Of a DNA stretch of 64,000 nt, positions 1-7,267 are shown piece after piece. The translations under genes were made by a program, and so were the position numbers. Source of the stretch: Micrococcus sp. EYE_212 (lineage in GTDB: Bacteria > Actinomycetota > Actinomycetes > Actinomycetales > Micrococcaceae). Each line of letters begins with the position of its first letter. Position 1 is the stretch's first letter. The stretch is taken from contig NZ_JAHXOZ010000006.1 of the NCBI RefSeq assembly GCF_023147585.1, positions 1 through 64,000 of the forward strand, read 5' to 3'. The notes beneath the pieces were generated by a model. The model ran no database searches. It worked only from the letters and a program-made list of their open reading frames with translations, and was not told the DNA's origin.

Positions 1-78
1 TGCCGCCTCACCCCCGTCGAGGACACCGGAAGCGAGGTGGGCACCGACACCGACACTGCCCTCGAGCTCAGCACCTGA
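1..78 (+). CDS. C-terminal end of an unidentified protein entering the window
   Basis: An open frame runs from the first base to a TGA at 76-78. It encodes 25 residues, acidic and threonine-rich (ending ALELST). Codon use is G/C-ending at nearly every third position, as in the coding genes here. The rest of the gene lies outside the window, so no function can be given. Confidence 0.45.
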   Translation, partial: CRLTPVEDTGSEVGTDTDTALELST

Positions 79-185
79 CAACCCCAACGAAGGATCCAAC
101 CGCTACACCACCACAAGGGGCTTGACCGGCAAGTGTTATGTATTTGTCGAACGCGGGGCGGTGGGGGCGTGTGCCAGAGACCTTC

Positions 186-240
186 TGCGCATCTGACCTT
201 TCTCGGCGGCCGTGGCCGGGTCAGAAGGGTCAGATGTGCA
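186..240. repeat. Imperfect 13-bp inverted repeat, possible terminator
   Basis: The arms 186-198 and 228-240 (TGCGCATCTGACC and its complement) match at 12 of 13 positions around a 29-bp centre. It lies about 110 bp after the stop of the incoming gene, so a terminator or a protein site is possible. No T-tract follows. Confidence 0.35.
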
Positions 241-679
241 GACGATTCCCGAGGGTAGGTGTAGGAGGGCGTGTCGTCGTTGAGTCGTGCCGGGGTGAGT
301 GAGGCCGGAGGGGCGGCCTTTGGTGCGGCCAGCTGGATTCCGCCGAGAGGGGGGCTGTTCTCCGGCCGGCTCGGCTTGAGCTGACGGTGAGGGCGCTGTG
401 GAGGGGTCTGGATACGAACGGTGAGGGGCCGGAGTCAGACCTCCGACCCGTGGAAACCGTGGGCGACGTCCATCCAGACGTGACGGTCATGCCGCCGCGG
501 GAGGGGGCGGAGCTGATGGAGACGTCGCAGCCGGTGTCCACGTTGTGGCGGGAGCATGTGCGGCAGTTCTCGGGCAGGGCTGGCACCAGCTGGAGTCCGT
601 GGGTCAGATCGCGGACGTCGTGAATGCGAGCGGCGACGAGGTCATCGGTGGAGACGTGGAACGGGCATGTTCCGTCCAC
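230..679 (-). CDS. Possible small Cys/His-containing protein downstream of hipA
   Basis: A frame of 149 residues follows the hipA stop by 8 bp, from a GTG at 679. Its first 50 residues look protein-like and carry CPFH and CRTCSRH motifs followed by another Cys, a possible zinc-binding arrangement. The second half is Ser/Arg/Pro-rich and looks like translated antisense. The opposite strand has an equally G/C-ending frame (387-623), because third codon positions coincide. The gene may be real but frameshifted, or it may be spurious. Otherwise 79-687 holds nothing I recognise. Confidence 0.22.
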   Translation of the reverse strand: MDGTCPFHVSTDDLVAARIHDVRDLTHGLQLVPALPENCRTCSRHNVDTGCDVSISSAPSRGGMTVTSGWTSPTVSTGRRSDSGPSPFVSRPLHSALTVSSSRAGRRTAPLSAESSWPHQRPPLRPHSPRHDSTTTRPPTPTLGNRLHI

Positions 680-687
680 GACGCTGG

Positions 688-1875
688 TCAGCCTTCGAGC
701 TCGTAACGGCGGTGGCGCAGTTCCCGCTCGACGCCTTTCAGCGGCGAACCGGTGAAGGGCAGGGCCGACAGGTCCACCTTCGCAGCTGCTGTCATGGCCA
801 CCGTCATGGCGGAACGGGCGGCGCGCTGGGGCAGGCCGATGGTCGCAGCCAGGGCATCCCAATGGCGCCGACGCAGGGCCCTCGTGCGCCCGTCCACGGG
901 CAGCGCCATGGTCATGTCCTCGTAGAGGGCGGTGCAGGGCACGTCGTACACCGGGGCGATGCTCCAGCGGCCGCTCGAAGACTGCAGCACCGAGACGTTC
1001 TTCGCGTGGAGGTCACCGTTGCCCGTCAACCACGCGTAGAGGAACTGCAGGTACAGGTTGCGCGTGGCGGTGAGTCGATGCGGAGTGAGGCCGGCCAGGA
1101 CGTCGATGACCTCCTCCGTGGTGACGTTGTACTTCTGTGCCGGGTAGATGCCGAGGGCCTGTCCGGCGTCTTCGAGTGCGAGGCGCGCCCTTTCGCCGGA
1201 GCGGTCTGCAGTGCGGTCGAATCGGCCGACGAGAAGACCTGCCCGTCCGTGACGGTCGTGGACCACCGAGTGCTCGGACACGGGGATGCCGAGGGCCGCG
1301 GCATGACGCAGATGGAGTGCTTCGTTGACCACGAGGTGGGGGTGGTCCGGTGGATCCAACTTCAGCAGGGCGCTGTGCTCCTGAAGGTGCACGGGCACGT
1401 TCACCATGGAGGCCGAAGCCTTCGCCTGGACGCCGGGGAGGGCGTTACGGTCAGGCACTCCCGCGAGGACGGCGAAGTCCAGGTTCTGCGGATCGTCCGT
1501 GGCGACGGGGGCCTCCGTGCGCAGTCGGTCGCCGGCAGGGACGACCTGCACATCGCCGGGCGCGTCCGTGCCGACGGCCAGGAGCAGGGTGAGCTCGTCG
1601 TCGGCCGAGGTCTTGGCCGCCGTGCGCAGAACGGTGAGGCGGTGCCCCTCGGGCAGGAGCCCTGAGAAGAACGGTGGGAGCCCGCCTCCGGCGGCGGTGA
1701 CGGGGTCCTGGGCGACCGGCAGCGTGGAGGCCACAGGGTCGCCGGCGTACCCCTCGAGGTAGCGGAAGGTGATGGTTCCCTGTTCATCGCGGGTGAGTGT
1801 CCCCGCTGGGACGCCGCCCTTGTAGACGTCCGCGGTGGTGACGCGCTTCAGGTCTTCGAGTGCAGGAGTCGTCAA
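688..1875 (-). CDS. hipA: HipA-family serine/threonine kinase toxin
   Basis: This 395-residue protein has the HipA layout. An N-terminal beta subdomain (about residues 1-100) ends in the LPPFFSGLLPEG segment typical of HipA. The C-terminal kinase core carries VGRFDR, LEDAGQALG-YPAQKY, the catalytic loop GNGDLHAKN near residue 290 and the metal-binding YDV near 310. HipA kinases phosphorylate translation factors such as glutamyl-tRNA synthetase and arrest growth; the target here is unknown. The start is a TTG at 1875 overlapping the hipB stop by 4 bp (TTGA), implying translational coupling. Catalytic residues look intact. Regulation is presumably by HipB at the three upstream palindromes. Confidence 0.9.
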   Translation of the reverse strand: MTTPALEDLKRVTTADVYKGGVPAGTLTRDEQGTITFRYLEGYAGDPVASTLPVAQDPVTAAGGGLPPFFSGLLPEGHRLTVLRTAAKTSADDELTLLLAVGTDAPGDVQVVPAGDRLRTEAPVATDDPQNLDFAVLAGVPDRNALPGVQAKASASMVNVPVHLQEHSALLKLDPPDHPHLVVNEALHLRHAAALGIPVSEHSVVHDRHGRAGLLVGRFDRTADRSGERARLALEDAGQALGIYPAQKYNVTTEEVIDVLAGLTPHRLTATRNLYLQFLYAWLTGNGDLHAKNVSVLQSSSGRWSIAPVYDVPCTALYEDMTMALPVDGRTRALRRRHWDALAATIGLPQRAARSAMTVAMTAAAKVDLSALPFTGSPLKGVERELRHRRYELEG

Positions 1876-2099
1876 CCGGTGACCTCGAGCTCGAGGCCGA
1901 GTACCTCCATGACGGAGAGCACTGACTTCAGGGTGCTCTTGCCGGTGCCGCGCTCGATCTGGCGGACGGTCGCATCCGAGACTCCCGCCAGGTCTGCGAG
2001 CTGCTGCTGGGTCAGCAGGAGCTCTTTGCGCATGGCGCGGACGCGGTCGCTGATCTTCATCAGCGCCGAGGCGGAGGAGACTGCGCGTGTGGTGGCCAC
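1872..2099 (-). CDS. hipB: HipB-like XRE-family antitoxin/repressor
   Basis: The 75-residue product is a single HTH_3 domain: ISDRVRAMRKELLLTQQQLADLAG, then VSDATVRQIERGTGKSTLKSVLSVMEVLG. This is the helix-turn-helix that in HipB both binds the operator and neutralises HipA. The GTG at 2099 was chosen because the longer in-frame extension to 2252 would run through two operator palindromes and begin inside a third; an ATG at 2060 is the alternative. The GTG has no clear Shine-Dalgarno, so translation may be leaderless. The hipA start overlaps its stop. Autorepression is expected from the operator array immediately upstream. Confidence 0.88.
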   Translation of the reverse strand: MATTRAVSSASALMKISDRVRAMRKELLLTQQQLADLAGVSDATVRQIERGTGKSTLKSVLSVMEVLGLELEVTG

Positions 2100-2129
2100 G
2101 GCTCTATCGTGGCAGATGAGCAGCTGAAA

Positions 2130-2147
2130 TCCGAAGGGTTTTTCGGA
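2130..2147. promoter_or_regulatory. hipBA operator 1 (proximal)
   Basis: Inverted repeat TCCGAA-N6-TTCGGA, 31 bp upstream of the hipB GTG. It matches the other two sites in sequence and is centred at 2138.5, exactly 61 bp from the next. It is analogous in layout to the E. coli hip operators but has a different sequence. Confidence 0.75.
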
Positions 2148-2190
2148 ATCGGTGATGTTCGACTGCTGCGGTGGCGTGTCGACACGGGAA

Positions 2191-2208
2191 GCCGAAGAAA
2201 ACTTCGGA
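2191..2208. promoter_or_regulatory. hipBA operator 2
   Basis: Inverted repeat CCGAAG-AAAA-CTTCGG inside an 18-bp site centred at 2199.5. It shares the consensus tCCGAAgnnnncTTCGGA with its neighbours. Confidence 0.75.
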
Positions 2209-2251
2209 TTCGAGCCTCCGGGGGTCGGTTGAAGAGGTGCCGGCCTCCTCA

Positions 2252-2269
2252 TCCGAAGAATTCTTCGGA
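2252..2269. promoter_or_regulatory. hipBA operator 3 (distal, perfect palindrome)
   Basis: TCCGAAGAATTCTTCGGA is a perfect 18-bp palindrome centred at 2260.5, again 61 bp from the previous centre. It also lies about 90 bp before the hsdM remnant, so it could affect rightward transcription as well. Confidence 0.78.
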
Positions 2270-2358
2270 ACCTGGCTCTCAGGCATCAGGCGTGCGACTT
2301 TTCAGTGCCAGAATGAGGCCGACTGCCACATCGCCGTGCTCCGAAAGGCTCTGCCACC

Positions 2359-2574
2359 ATGCCCTCTCCCCAGAACCTCTCGAACTTCGTGTGGGGGATC
2401 GCGGATCAGCTGCGGGGCGTGTTCAAGCCGAACCAATACGGCACCCTCGTCCTTCCGCTCACCATCCTGCGCCGCATGGAGGCGGTCATGAACCCGCACC
2501 GGCTCGTTCTAGCGGGATCCCTCGTAGTGATCGAACAGGCTTGGCGGGGTGGTCTCGACGGTGGCGAGCACTGA
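2359..2574 (+). pseudogene. Truncated copy of the hsdM 5' end
   Basis: An ATG at 2359 begins a frame whose residues 5-46 (NLSNFVWGIADQLRGVFKPN and onwards to RRMEAV) are identical to the N-terminus of the intact HsdM at 5267. After position 2502 the similarity stops abruptly and the frame runs into unrelated sequence to a stop at 2574. No methyltransferase motif is present. It is a remnant of a second or ancestral hsdM left at the hipBA border, probably by recombination when the 2503-5310 segment arrived. Confidence 0.8.
2364..2502 (+). repeat. Direct repeat copy A (hsdM 5' segment)
   Basis: 139 bp matching 5311-5449 with about 6 mismatches. Both copies are in the same orientation and flank the Ltp lipoprotein and DUF3800 genes, so recombination between them could delete that cargo. 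Confidence 0.9.
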
Positions 2575-2610
2575 CTCGATATCGTCCGGGGTGGGGGTGC
2601 GAGAAATCAC
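2509..2610 (-). CDS. Small ORF of 33 residues, possibly a gene remnant
   Basis: A GTG at 2610 has a good Shine-Dalgarno (GAAGGGGG, 7 bp upstream) and opens a 33-codon frame containing TPDDIESVLATVETTPPSLF. The acidic, ordered composition and G/C-ending codons look coding. The frame is open upstream back to about 2690 without a start, so it may be the 3' end of a gene truncated beside the hsdM duplication. I do not recognise it. Confidence 0.33.
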   Translation of the reverse strand: MISRTPTPDDIESVLATVETTPPSLFDHYEGSR

Positions 2611-2899
2611 GAGATGACCCCCTTCGCAGGGCTGCGAGCAGTATCCCTCCAGCCGCGGGCTGTGAAGTGCGGCTGTGGCAGGTGAAGTGGCCGTTCACCC
2701 TTCCGATGCGGAAACGCGACATGAGCATTCCTGCTCGACTCTCACATGTCCTCGGTGTGTCGCTCAATGGGTGCGTTGCTGGGCACAATATGCAGTTGAG
2801 GGCCTTCTCACCCTTCCTCGACAGACTCTCACTGGCACCCATTTCAGCCGCAAGAGCGCTTGGTTCGAGGCTCGCACATCAGTCACGGAGAGTTTTCTC

Positions 2900-3955
2900 A
2901 TGCGCGCTCAGCGACTCCTCCTCTTCCTGCCCCTCCTGCTCGTGGCCAACGGCTGTTCCGGTCAGGAGGGACCGGGGCCGTCTAGCTCCCAATCCTCATC
3001 GTCCTCGTCTTCTTCGGCGGTGTCGCCGACGCCCGCCGCCTCGGAGAGCCCCATGCAGCTGACGGCCACCGAGACGTGCGAACAGCTGGCAGGCAACCGC
3101 GGTGGTCTGGCGTTAGACGTCCTGGACTTCAGCGTGGACTTCTACATGGAAGACCTCGTCATGAGCGATAGGGATCGTCGCGTGGCGGGGTTGGTGGAGC
3201 AGGGCGATCAGCTGCGCGCGGTCGCCCATCCCAAGTATCACGACACCTTGGACCGTCTGATGGCCGAGCCTGAGGAGATCCAGCGCATTGTGAAGTCGGG
3301 CGGTGGCACGTACACGATGCCAATGCAGGACATCGTTCAGTCTGTGACCGGTGCAGCCACCGACTGCTACCAGCCCGGTGATGAGCTCGACAGGTTCGTC
3401 GAGAACATGACGCCCATCATGAACCGCATCCCCGAGTATGCGGCGCTAGAAGTCGACGGTGAGTCCGCAGGGGCGACGTCGAGCACGGTCTCCACCCCGA
3501 TCCCGACCCCTACCCCTACCCTGGAGCCGACACCGACCCCGGAGCCCACCCCCACTCCGGAGCCCACGCCGACCCCTGATCCGACTCCGTCGGAGGAGAA
3601 TGAAGAGGAGACGGAAGCGGCAGCCGAGCCCGAGGCTGGGGGTGTACCGATGGAGTACCAGTCGGCGCTTCGTAAGGCATACAGCTACGAGGAGGCCATG
3701 GATATGTCCAAGAAGGGCATCTACGGACAGCTCGTCTCGGAGTACGGTGAGCAGTTCTCGCCGGAGGCGGCACAGTACGCGATCGACAACATGACGGATG
3801 TCGACTGGAACGCCAATGCGTTGGCCAAGGCTCAGAGCTACCGCGAAATGATGGACATGTCGCCGTCTGCGATCTACGACCAACTGGTCTCCGAGTACGG
3901 CGAGGAGTTCACGCCCGACCAGGCGCAGTACGCGATCGACAACCTGTCCCAGTGA
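2900..3955 (+). CDS. Ltp-family surface lipoprotein with two C-terminal repeats
   Basis: A 351-residue lipoprotein. The ATG at 2900 follows an ACGGAG ribosome site and starts a signal peptide ending in the lipobox LLVANGC, so the mature protein is lipid-anchored outside the membrane. A Ser-rich stretch follows, then a helical domain (about residues 55-185), a PTPTP-type repeat linker (about 198-230) that would span the cell wall, and two repeats (about 255-300 and 305-350) of the pattern ALxKAxSYxExMDMSxxxIYxQLVSEYGExFxPxxAQYAIDN. These match the Ltp lipoprotein domain (PF07553), known from prophage TP-J34, where it blocks phage DNA injection. Phage exclusion here is inferred from domain and context. 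It stands alone, convergent to the DUF3800 gene. Confidence 0.85.
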   Translation: MRAQRLLLFLPLLLVANGCSGQEGPGPSSSQSSSSSSSSAVSPTPAASESPMQLTATETCEQLAGNRGGLALDVLDFSVDFYMEDLVMSDRDRRVAGLVEQGDQLRAVAHPKYHDTLDRLMAEPEEIQRIVKSGGGTYTMPMQDIVQSVTGAATDCYQPGDELDRFVENMTPIMNRIPEYAALEVDGESAGATSSTVSTPIPTPTPTLEPTPTPEPTPTPEPTPTPDPTPSEENEEETEAAAEPEAGGVPMEYQSALRKAYSYEEAMDMSKKGIYGQLVSEYGEQFSPEAAQYAIDNMTDVDWNANALAKAQSYREMMDMSPSAIYDQLVSEYGEEFTPDQAQYAIDNLSQ

Positions 3956-4023
3956 CGCCCGGCCATGCCCGGCGCGTTGAATGAACGCGTCGGCAACGGT
4001 GTCGCCAGGTGGTCCACCCGCCG

Positions 4024-4072
4024 CCCGCATATTCTGGTCCTCTGCAGCCCGCGGAGGACCAGAATATGCGGG
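4024..4072. terminator. Bidirectional terminator-like hairpin, 19-bp perfect stem
   Basis: Arms 4024-4042 and 4054-4072 are perfectly complementary around an 11-nt loop. It sits between two convergent genes (stops at 3955 and 4127), so it probably ends both transcripts. There is no long T-tract. Confidence 0.75.
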
Positions 4073-4126
4073 GCTGTGTGCCGCCTGACGCAGGGCCGGG
4101 GTGATCTCTAGCAGCGGCGCCAGGTC

Positions 4127-5029
4127 TTAGCGTCCCGAGCGCCAGATCTTCGCCATCCTCTCCGCCGCCGCGGGGTCCACCGAGGCCCCCAGAAGCTGTC
4201 CATGCGGGGTCGGGGCAAGTCGCCGTTCGCGGTGGAACAGCTCAGAGTGGTTGATGTCCTGCACGCCGCGGTTCCACAGGTGCAGTTTGGATTCGTAGGT
4301 GAAGCTGCCCCTCATGGATGCCAGCCGCTGGGGGTCGGTGACCCAGGCGTACTTGGACGAGTCGTTGAGCTGGTGATCGACAGCGCGTGTGACGGCGGCG
4401 GCGACCCAGTCGGCGAACTGCACGTTGGAGCTCAGGGAACTGTCCACGTGCATGGGCGGTTCCACGATGCACCGCATCTCCGGAAAGTCGCCGGCTCGGC
4501 TGAAGATGTGGGCATACATCGATGCAACGCGTTCGACTCGCGTCTTCTCATTGATTTGATCGATGATCACCATGAGGTTATGTCCGTGATGGTGGGCATG
4601 GCGGGCCAGACGGTTCAGAGTCTCTCGCATGGCGTCGGCTTCGCGTTTCTCGACGTCGAGGCCGATCTGCTTGGGCGTCCCACGCTGCTTCTCGTCGGCG
4701 TAGTAGAACAGCTTGCCGCCGTGGTCGACGACGACGGACCGCACGAGCGCATCGAACACGCGGAGCTGCTGCGGAAAGCGCGCGGGGGTATCCGGCCGGA
4801 ACAGATTGGCCCCCTTGAACTCCCACCGTCCGGGGTGTTTCGCTCGGTCGATCTCCGAGGCGAACAGCTGACGCTTCAGTGCGGTGAACTTCGCTCCAAA
4901 GCCTCGTGCGGCAGACTCCGGCATGACGAATCCGGCATAACCGAAGGCTGGGCTTGTCCGGAAGCGAGGATGGTCCGGGCCGACGTAGGCGCCCGGCTCG
5001 CCGATCTCGTCGATGTACGCCAGCAGCAT
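4127..5029 (-). CDS. DUF3800 domain protein
   Basis: A 300-residue protein beginning MLLAYIDEIGEPG, the first-strand acidic motif (Asp7, Glu8) of DUF3800. A second acidic strand VIIDQ lies near residue 155 and FADWVA near 210. DUF3800 is predicted to adopt an RNase H-like fold and is frequent in mobile and defence regions, but its activity is not established. The start follows no clear Shine-Dalgarno. A short hairpin (5072-5097) lies in the sequence just upstream on its transcript. It shares the space between the two hsdM-derived repeats with the Ltp lipoprotein, but on the opposite strand. Confidence 0.85.
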   Translation of the reverse strand: MLLAYIDEIGEPGAYVGPDHPRFRTSPAFGYAGFVMPESAARGFGAKFTALKRQLFASEIDRAKHPGRWEFKGANLFRPDTPARFPQQLRVFDALVRSVVVDHGGKLFYYADEKQRGTPKQIGLDVEKREADAMRETLNRLARHAHHHGHNLMVIIDQINEKTRVERVASMYAHIFSRAGDFPEMRCIVEPPMHVDSSLSSNVQFADWVAAAVTRAVDHQLNDSSKYAWVTDPQRLASMRGSFTYESKLHLWNRGVQDINHSELFHRERRLAPTPHGQLLGASVDPAAAERMAKIWRSGR

Positions 5030-5133
5030 CTGACCATTGTGCAGGGCACAGCGGACACTGCAGACAAGCGCAGAGGCCCACGCAAGCGCGGGCCTCTCGA
5101 ATTGGTGCTCGGGGCACTGTCTCAGCCCTAGCT

Positions 5134-5190
5134 ACCACACGCGAGCGTACTCGAGCGCGCAGAGTATAGGCAAGTGTGGTTGTGTATGAT
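5134..5190 (+). promoter_or_regulatory. Putative hsdMSR promoter region with nested inverted repeats
   Basis: A TATGAT hexamer at 5185-5190 is a plausible -10 box about 77 bp before the hsdM ATG. Just upstream are nested inverted repeats, ACCACAC (5134-5140) with GTGTGGT (5174-5180) and TACTC (5148-5152) with GAGTA (5162-5166), which could be an operator or a hairpin. No controller gene is adjacent. Confidence 0.3.
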
Positions 5191-5266
5191 CCGTCGCCCT
5201 GTCGGGTCGCTGCGGGGTCGGAATGGGTCCCGTCCAGCGGCCCGCCCCCACCATTCGAAGGACCCC

Positions 5267-7267
5267 ATGACCACCCCCGCCACGCGCGGCGCTGCCTCGG
5301 CGCCCCACCGCTCTCCCCGGAACCTCTCGAACTTCGTGTGGGGGATCGCGGATCAGCTGCGGGGCGTGTTCAAGCCGAACCAGTACGGCACGCTCGTCCT
5401 TCCGCTCACCATCCTCCGCCGCATGGAGGCGGTCATGGCCCCGCACCGGGAGTTCTTCGCGGAGCTGGCGGCCAAGGGTCGTCCGGACTTCGTCCTGGAC
5501 AACCTGGTGGAGTCCCGCACGGGCCTGACGTTCTACAACCTCAGCCCCTTCACCCTGGACCGCATCCTGCAGGAGCCGGACCTGCTCCGCACCAACCTGC
5601 TGGCCTACGTGGACGGGTTCTCCCAGAACGTGGCGGACCTGTTCACCTATTACGAGTTCGACAAGACGGTCGCCAAGCTGGACGAGCACGACCGCCTCTT
5701 CCTGGTCCTGCAGCAGTTCGCCTCCATCGACCTCTCCCCGGAGATCGTCTCCAACGCGGAGATGGGCACCCTCTTCGAGGACCTGATCCGCCGCTTCGCT
5801 GCCGCCTCCAACGAGACCGCGGGCGAGCACTTCACCCCGCGCGACGCGGTGAAGCTCCTCGTGGACCTGCTCACCGCCAACGACGACCACGTCCTCACCG
5901 GCTACCCGGTCCGCACCGTCTATGACCCCACGGCGGGCACCGGCGGCATGCTGTCCCTGCTGGACGAGCGCCTGCGCCGCATGAACCCGAACGCGGAGGT
6001 CCGCCTGTTCGGGCAGGAGCTCAACGATCAGTCCTACGCGATCTGCAAGTCCGAGCTGCTGGGCAAGGGCCAGGACGCGGACGGCATCGCTCGCGGGGAC
6101 ACCCTGAAGAACGACGCCCACCTGACCGAGCGCTTCGACTACGTCCTCTCCAACCCGCCCTACGGCGGCGACTGGAAGGCCTCCCGGGCCGCAGTGGAGA
6201 AGGAGATCGCTGCCGGCGGCGCCACGAACCGCTTCCCGGGCGGCACCCCCGCCATCAGCGATGGGCAGATGCTGTTCCTCCAGCTCGTGGCCTCGAAGCT
6301 CCGCCCGGTCTCGGAGGGCGGTGGTCGGGCCGGCATCGTCCTGAACGGCTCCCCGCTGTTCACGGGTGGGGCGGGCTCGGGCCCGTCCGAGATCCGCCGT
6401 TGGCTGCTGGAGTCGGACCTGGTGGACGCGATCGTCGCGCTGCCCACGGACATGTTCTACAACACCGGCATCGCCACCTATGTGTGGGTGCTGGACAACA
6501 ACAAGTCGGCAGACCGCCGCGGCACGGTGCAGCTGATCGACGCCCGCACGTTCTTCACCAAGCTGCGGCGCAACGTGGGCTCGAAGAACAAGGAGTTGTC
6601 CAAGGCGGACCGCCAGCGCGTGCTGGACATCTACCGAGACTTCGACGCCCAGTCCGAGGACAACGCCGAGTTCTCCAAGGTCCTCACCGCGCAGGACTTC
6701 GGCTACCGGGAGATCACCGTGGAGCGCCCGCTGCAGCTGCGCTTCGAGGTGGAGGACGCCACCATCGCGGCGGCGCTGGCCACCAAGCCCGTGGACAAGC
6801 TTCCCGACGACGGTCGCTCAGCTCTCGAGGCGGCCCTCGCCTCCCTGCGTGGCCGGGTCTGGGACCACCAGCCCACCTTCGTGCTGGAACTGAAGAAGGC
6901 GTTGAAGGAGCACGGCGTGACCGCCGGCGCTCCACTGGTGAAGGCCCTGAGCGGGGCCATCGGCGTGCACGACCCCGAGGCGGAGGTGGTGACGAACACG
7001 AAGGGCGAGCCGGAGCCGGACACCTCGCTGCGCGACACCGAACTGGTGCCCTTCGGCCGGGACATCCACGAGTACTTCGAGTCCGAGGTGGCCCCACATG
7101 TGCCCGGCGCCTGGATCGACGAGTCCAAGACGAAGATCGGCTACGAGATCCCCTTCACCCGGCTCTTCTACACGTACGTGCCGCCGCGCCCACTCGAGGA
7201 GATCGACGCCGAGCTCAAGCGGCTCACCGCCGAGATCATCGAGCTGTTGCAGGAGGTCGAGCGGTGA
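5267..7267 (+). CDS. hsdM: Type I restriction-modification DNA methyltransferase subunit
   Basis: A 666-residue N6-adenine methyltransferase. After an N-terminal helical HsdM_N domain, the SAM-binding motif DPTAGTGGM lies near residue 221 and the catalytic NPPY near 296, both intact. With HsdS it forms the M2S methyltransferase that protects host DNA. The ATG at 5267 was chosen for its AAGGA ribosome site; the open frame extends 31 codons further upstream without support. Its stop overlaps the hsdS ATG (TGATG). Bases 5311-5449 are nearly identical to the remnant at 2364-2502. Confidence 0.95.
   Translation: MTTPATRGAASAPHRSPRNLSNFVWGIADQLRGVFKPNQYGTLVLPLTILRRMEAVMAPHREFFAELAAKGRPDFVLDNLVESRTGLTFYNLSPFTLDRILQEPDLLRTNLLAYVDGFSQNVADLFTYYEFDKTVAKLDEHDRLFLVLQQFASIDLSPEIVSNAEMGTLFEDLIRRFAAASNETAGEHFTPRDAVKLLVDLLTANDDHVLTGYPVRTVYDPTAGTGGMLSLLDERLRRMNPNAEVRLFGQELNDQSYAICKSELLGKGQDADGIARGDTLKNDAHLTERFDYVLSNPPYGGDWKASRAAVEKEIAAGGATNRFPGGTPAISDGQMLFLQLVASKLRPVSEGGGRAGIVLNGSPLFTGGAGSGPSEIRRWLLESDLVDAIVALPTDMFYNTGIATYVWVLDNNKSADRRGTVQLIDARTFFTKLRRNVGSKNKELSKADRQRVLDIYRDFDAQSEDNAEFSKVLTAQDFGYREITVERPLQLRFEVEDATIAAALATKPVDKLPDDGRSALEAALASLRGRVWDHQPTFVLELKKALKEHGVTAGAPLVKALSGAIGVHDPEAEVVTNTKGEPEPDTSLRDTELVPFGRDIHEYFESEVAPHVPGAWIDESKTKIGYEIPFTRLFYTYVPPRPLEEIDAELKRLTAEIIELLQEVER
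5311..5449 (+). repeat. Direct repeat copy B (inside hsdM)
   Basis: The partner of 2364-2502, about 96% identical over 139 bp, in the N-terminal coding part of intact hsdM. Confidence 0.9.

Noticed and set aside
2766-2843. 9-bp inverted repeat AATGGGTGC / GCACCCATT 60 bp apart
   Set aside because: The arms are short for the distance and no related element is nearby. It may be chance, or a weak structure upstream of the Ltp gene.
3490-3595. Short tandem DNA repeat (CCGACCCC-type units)
   Set aside because: It is the coding sequence of the PTPTP linker of the Ltp lipoprotein; it is not a CRISPR or an independent repeat element.
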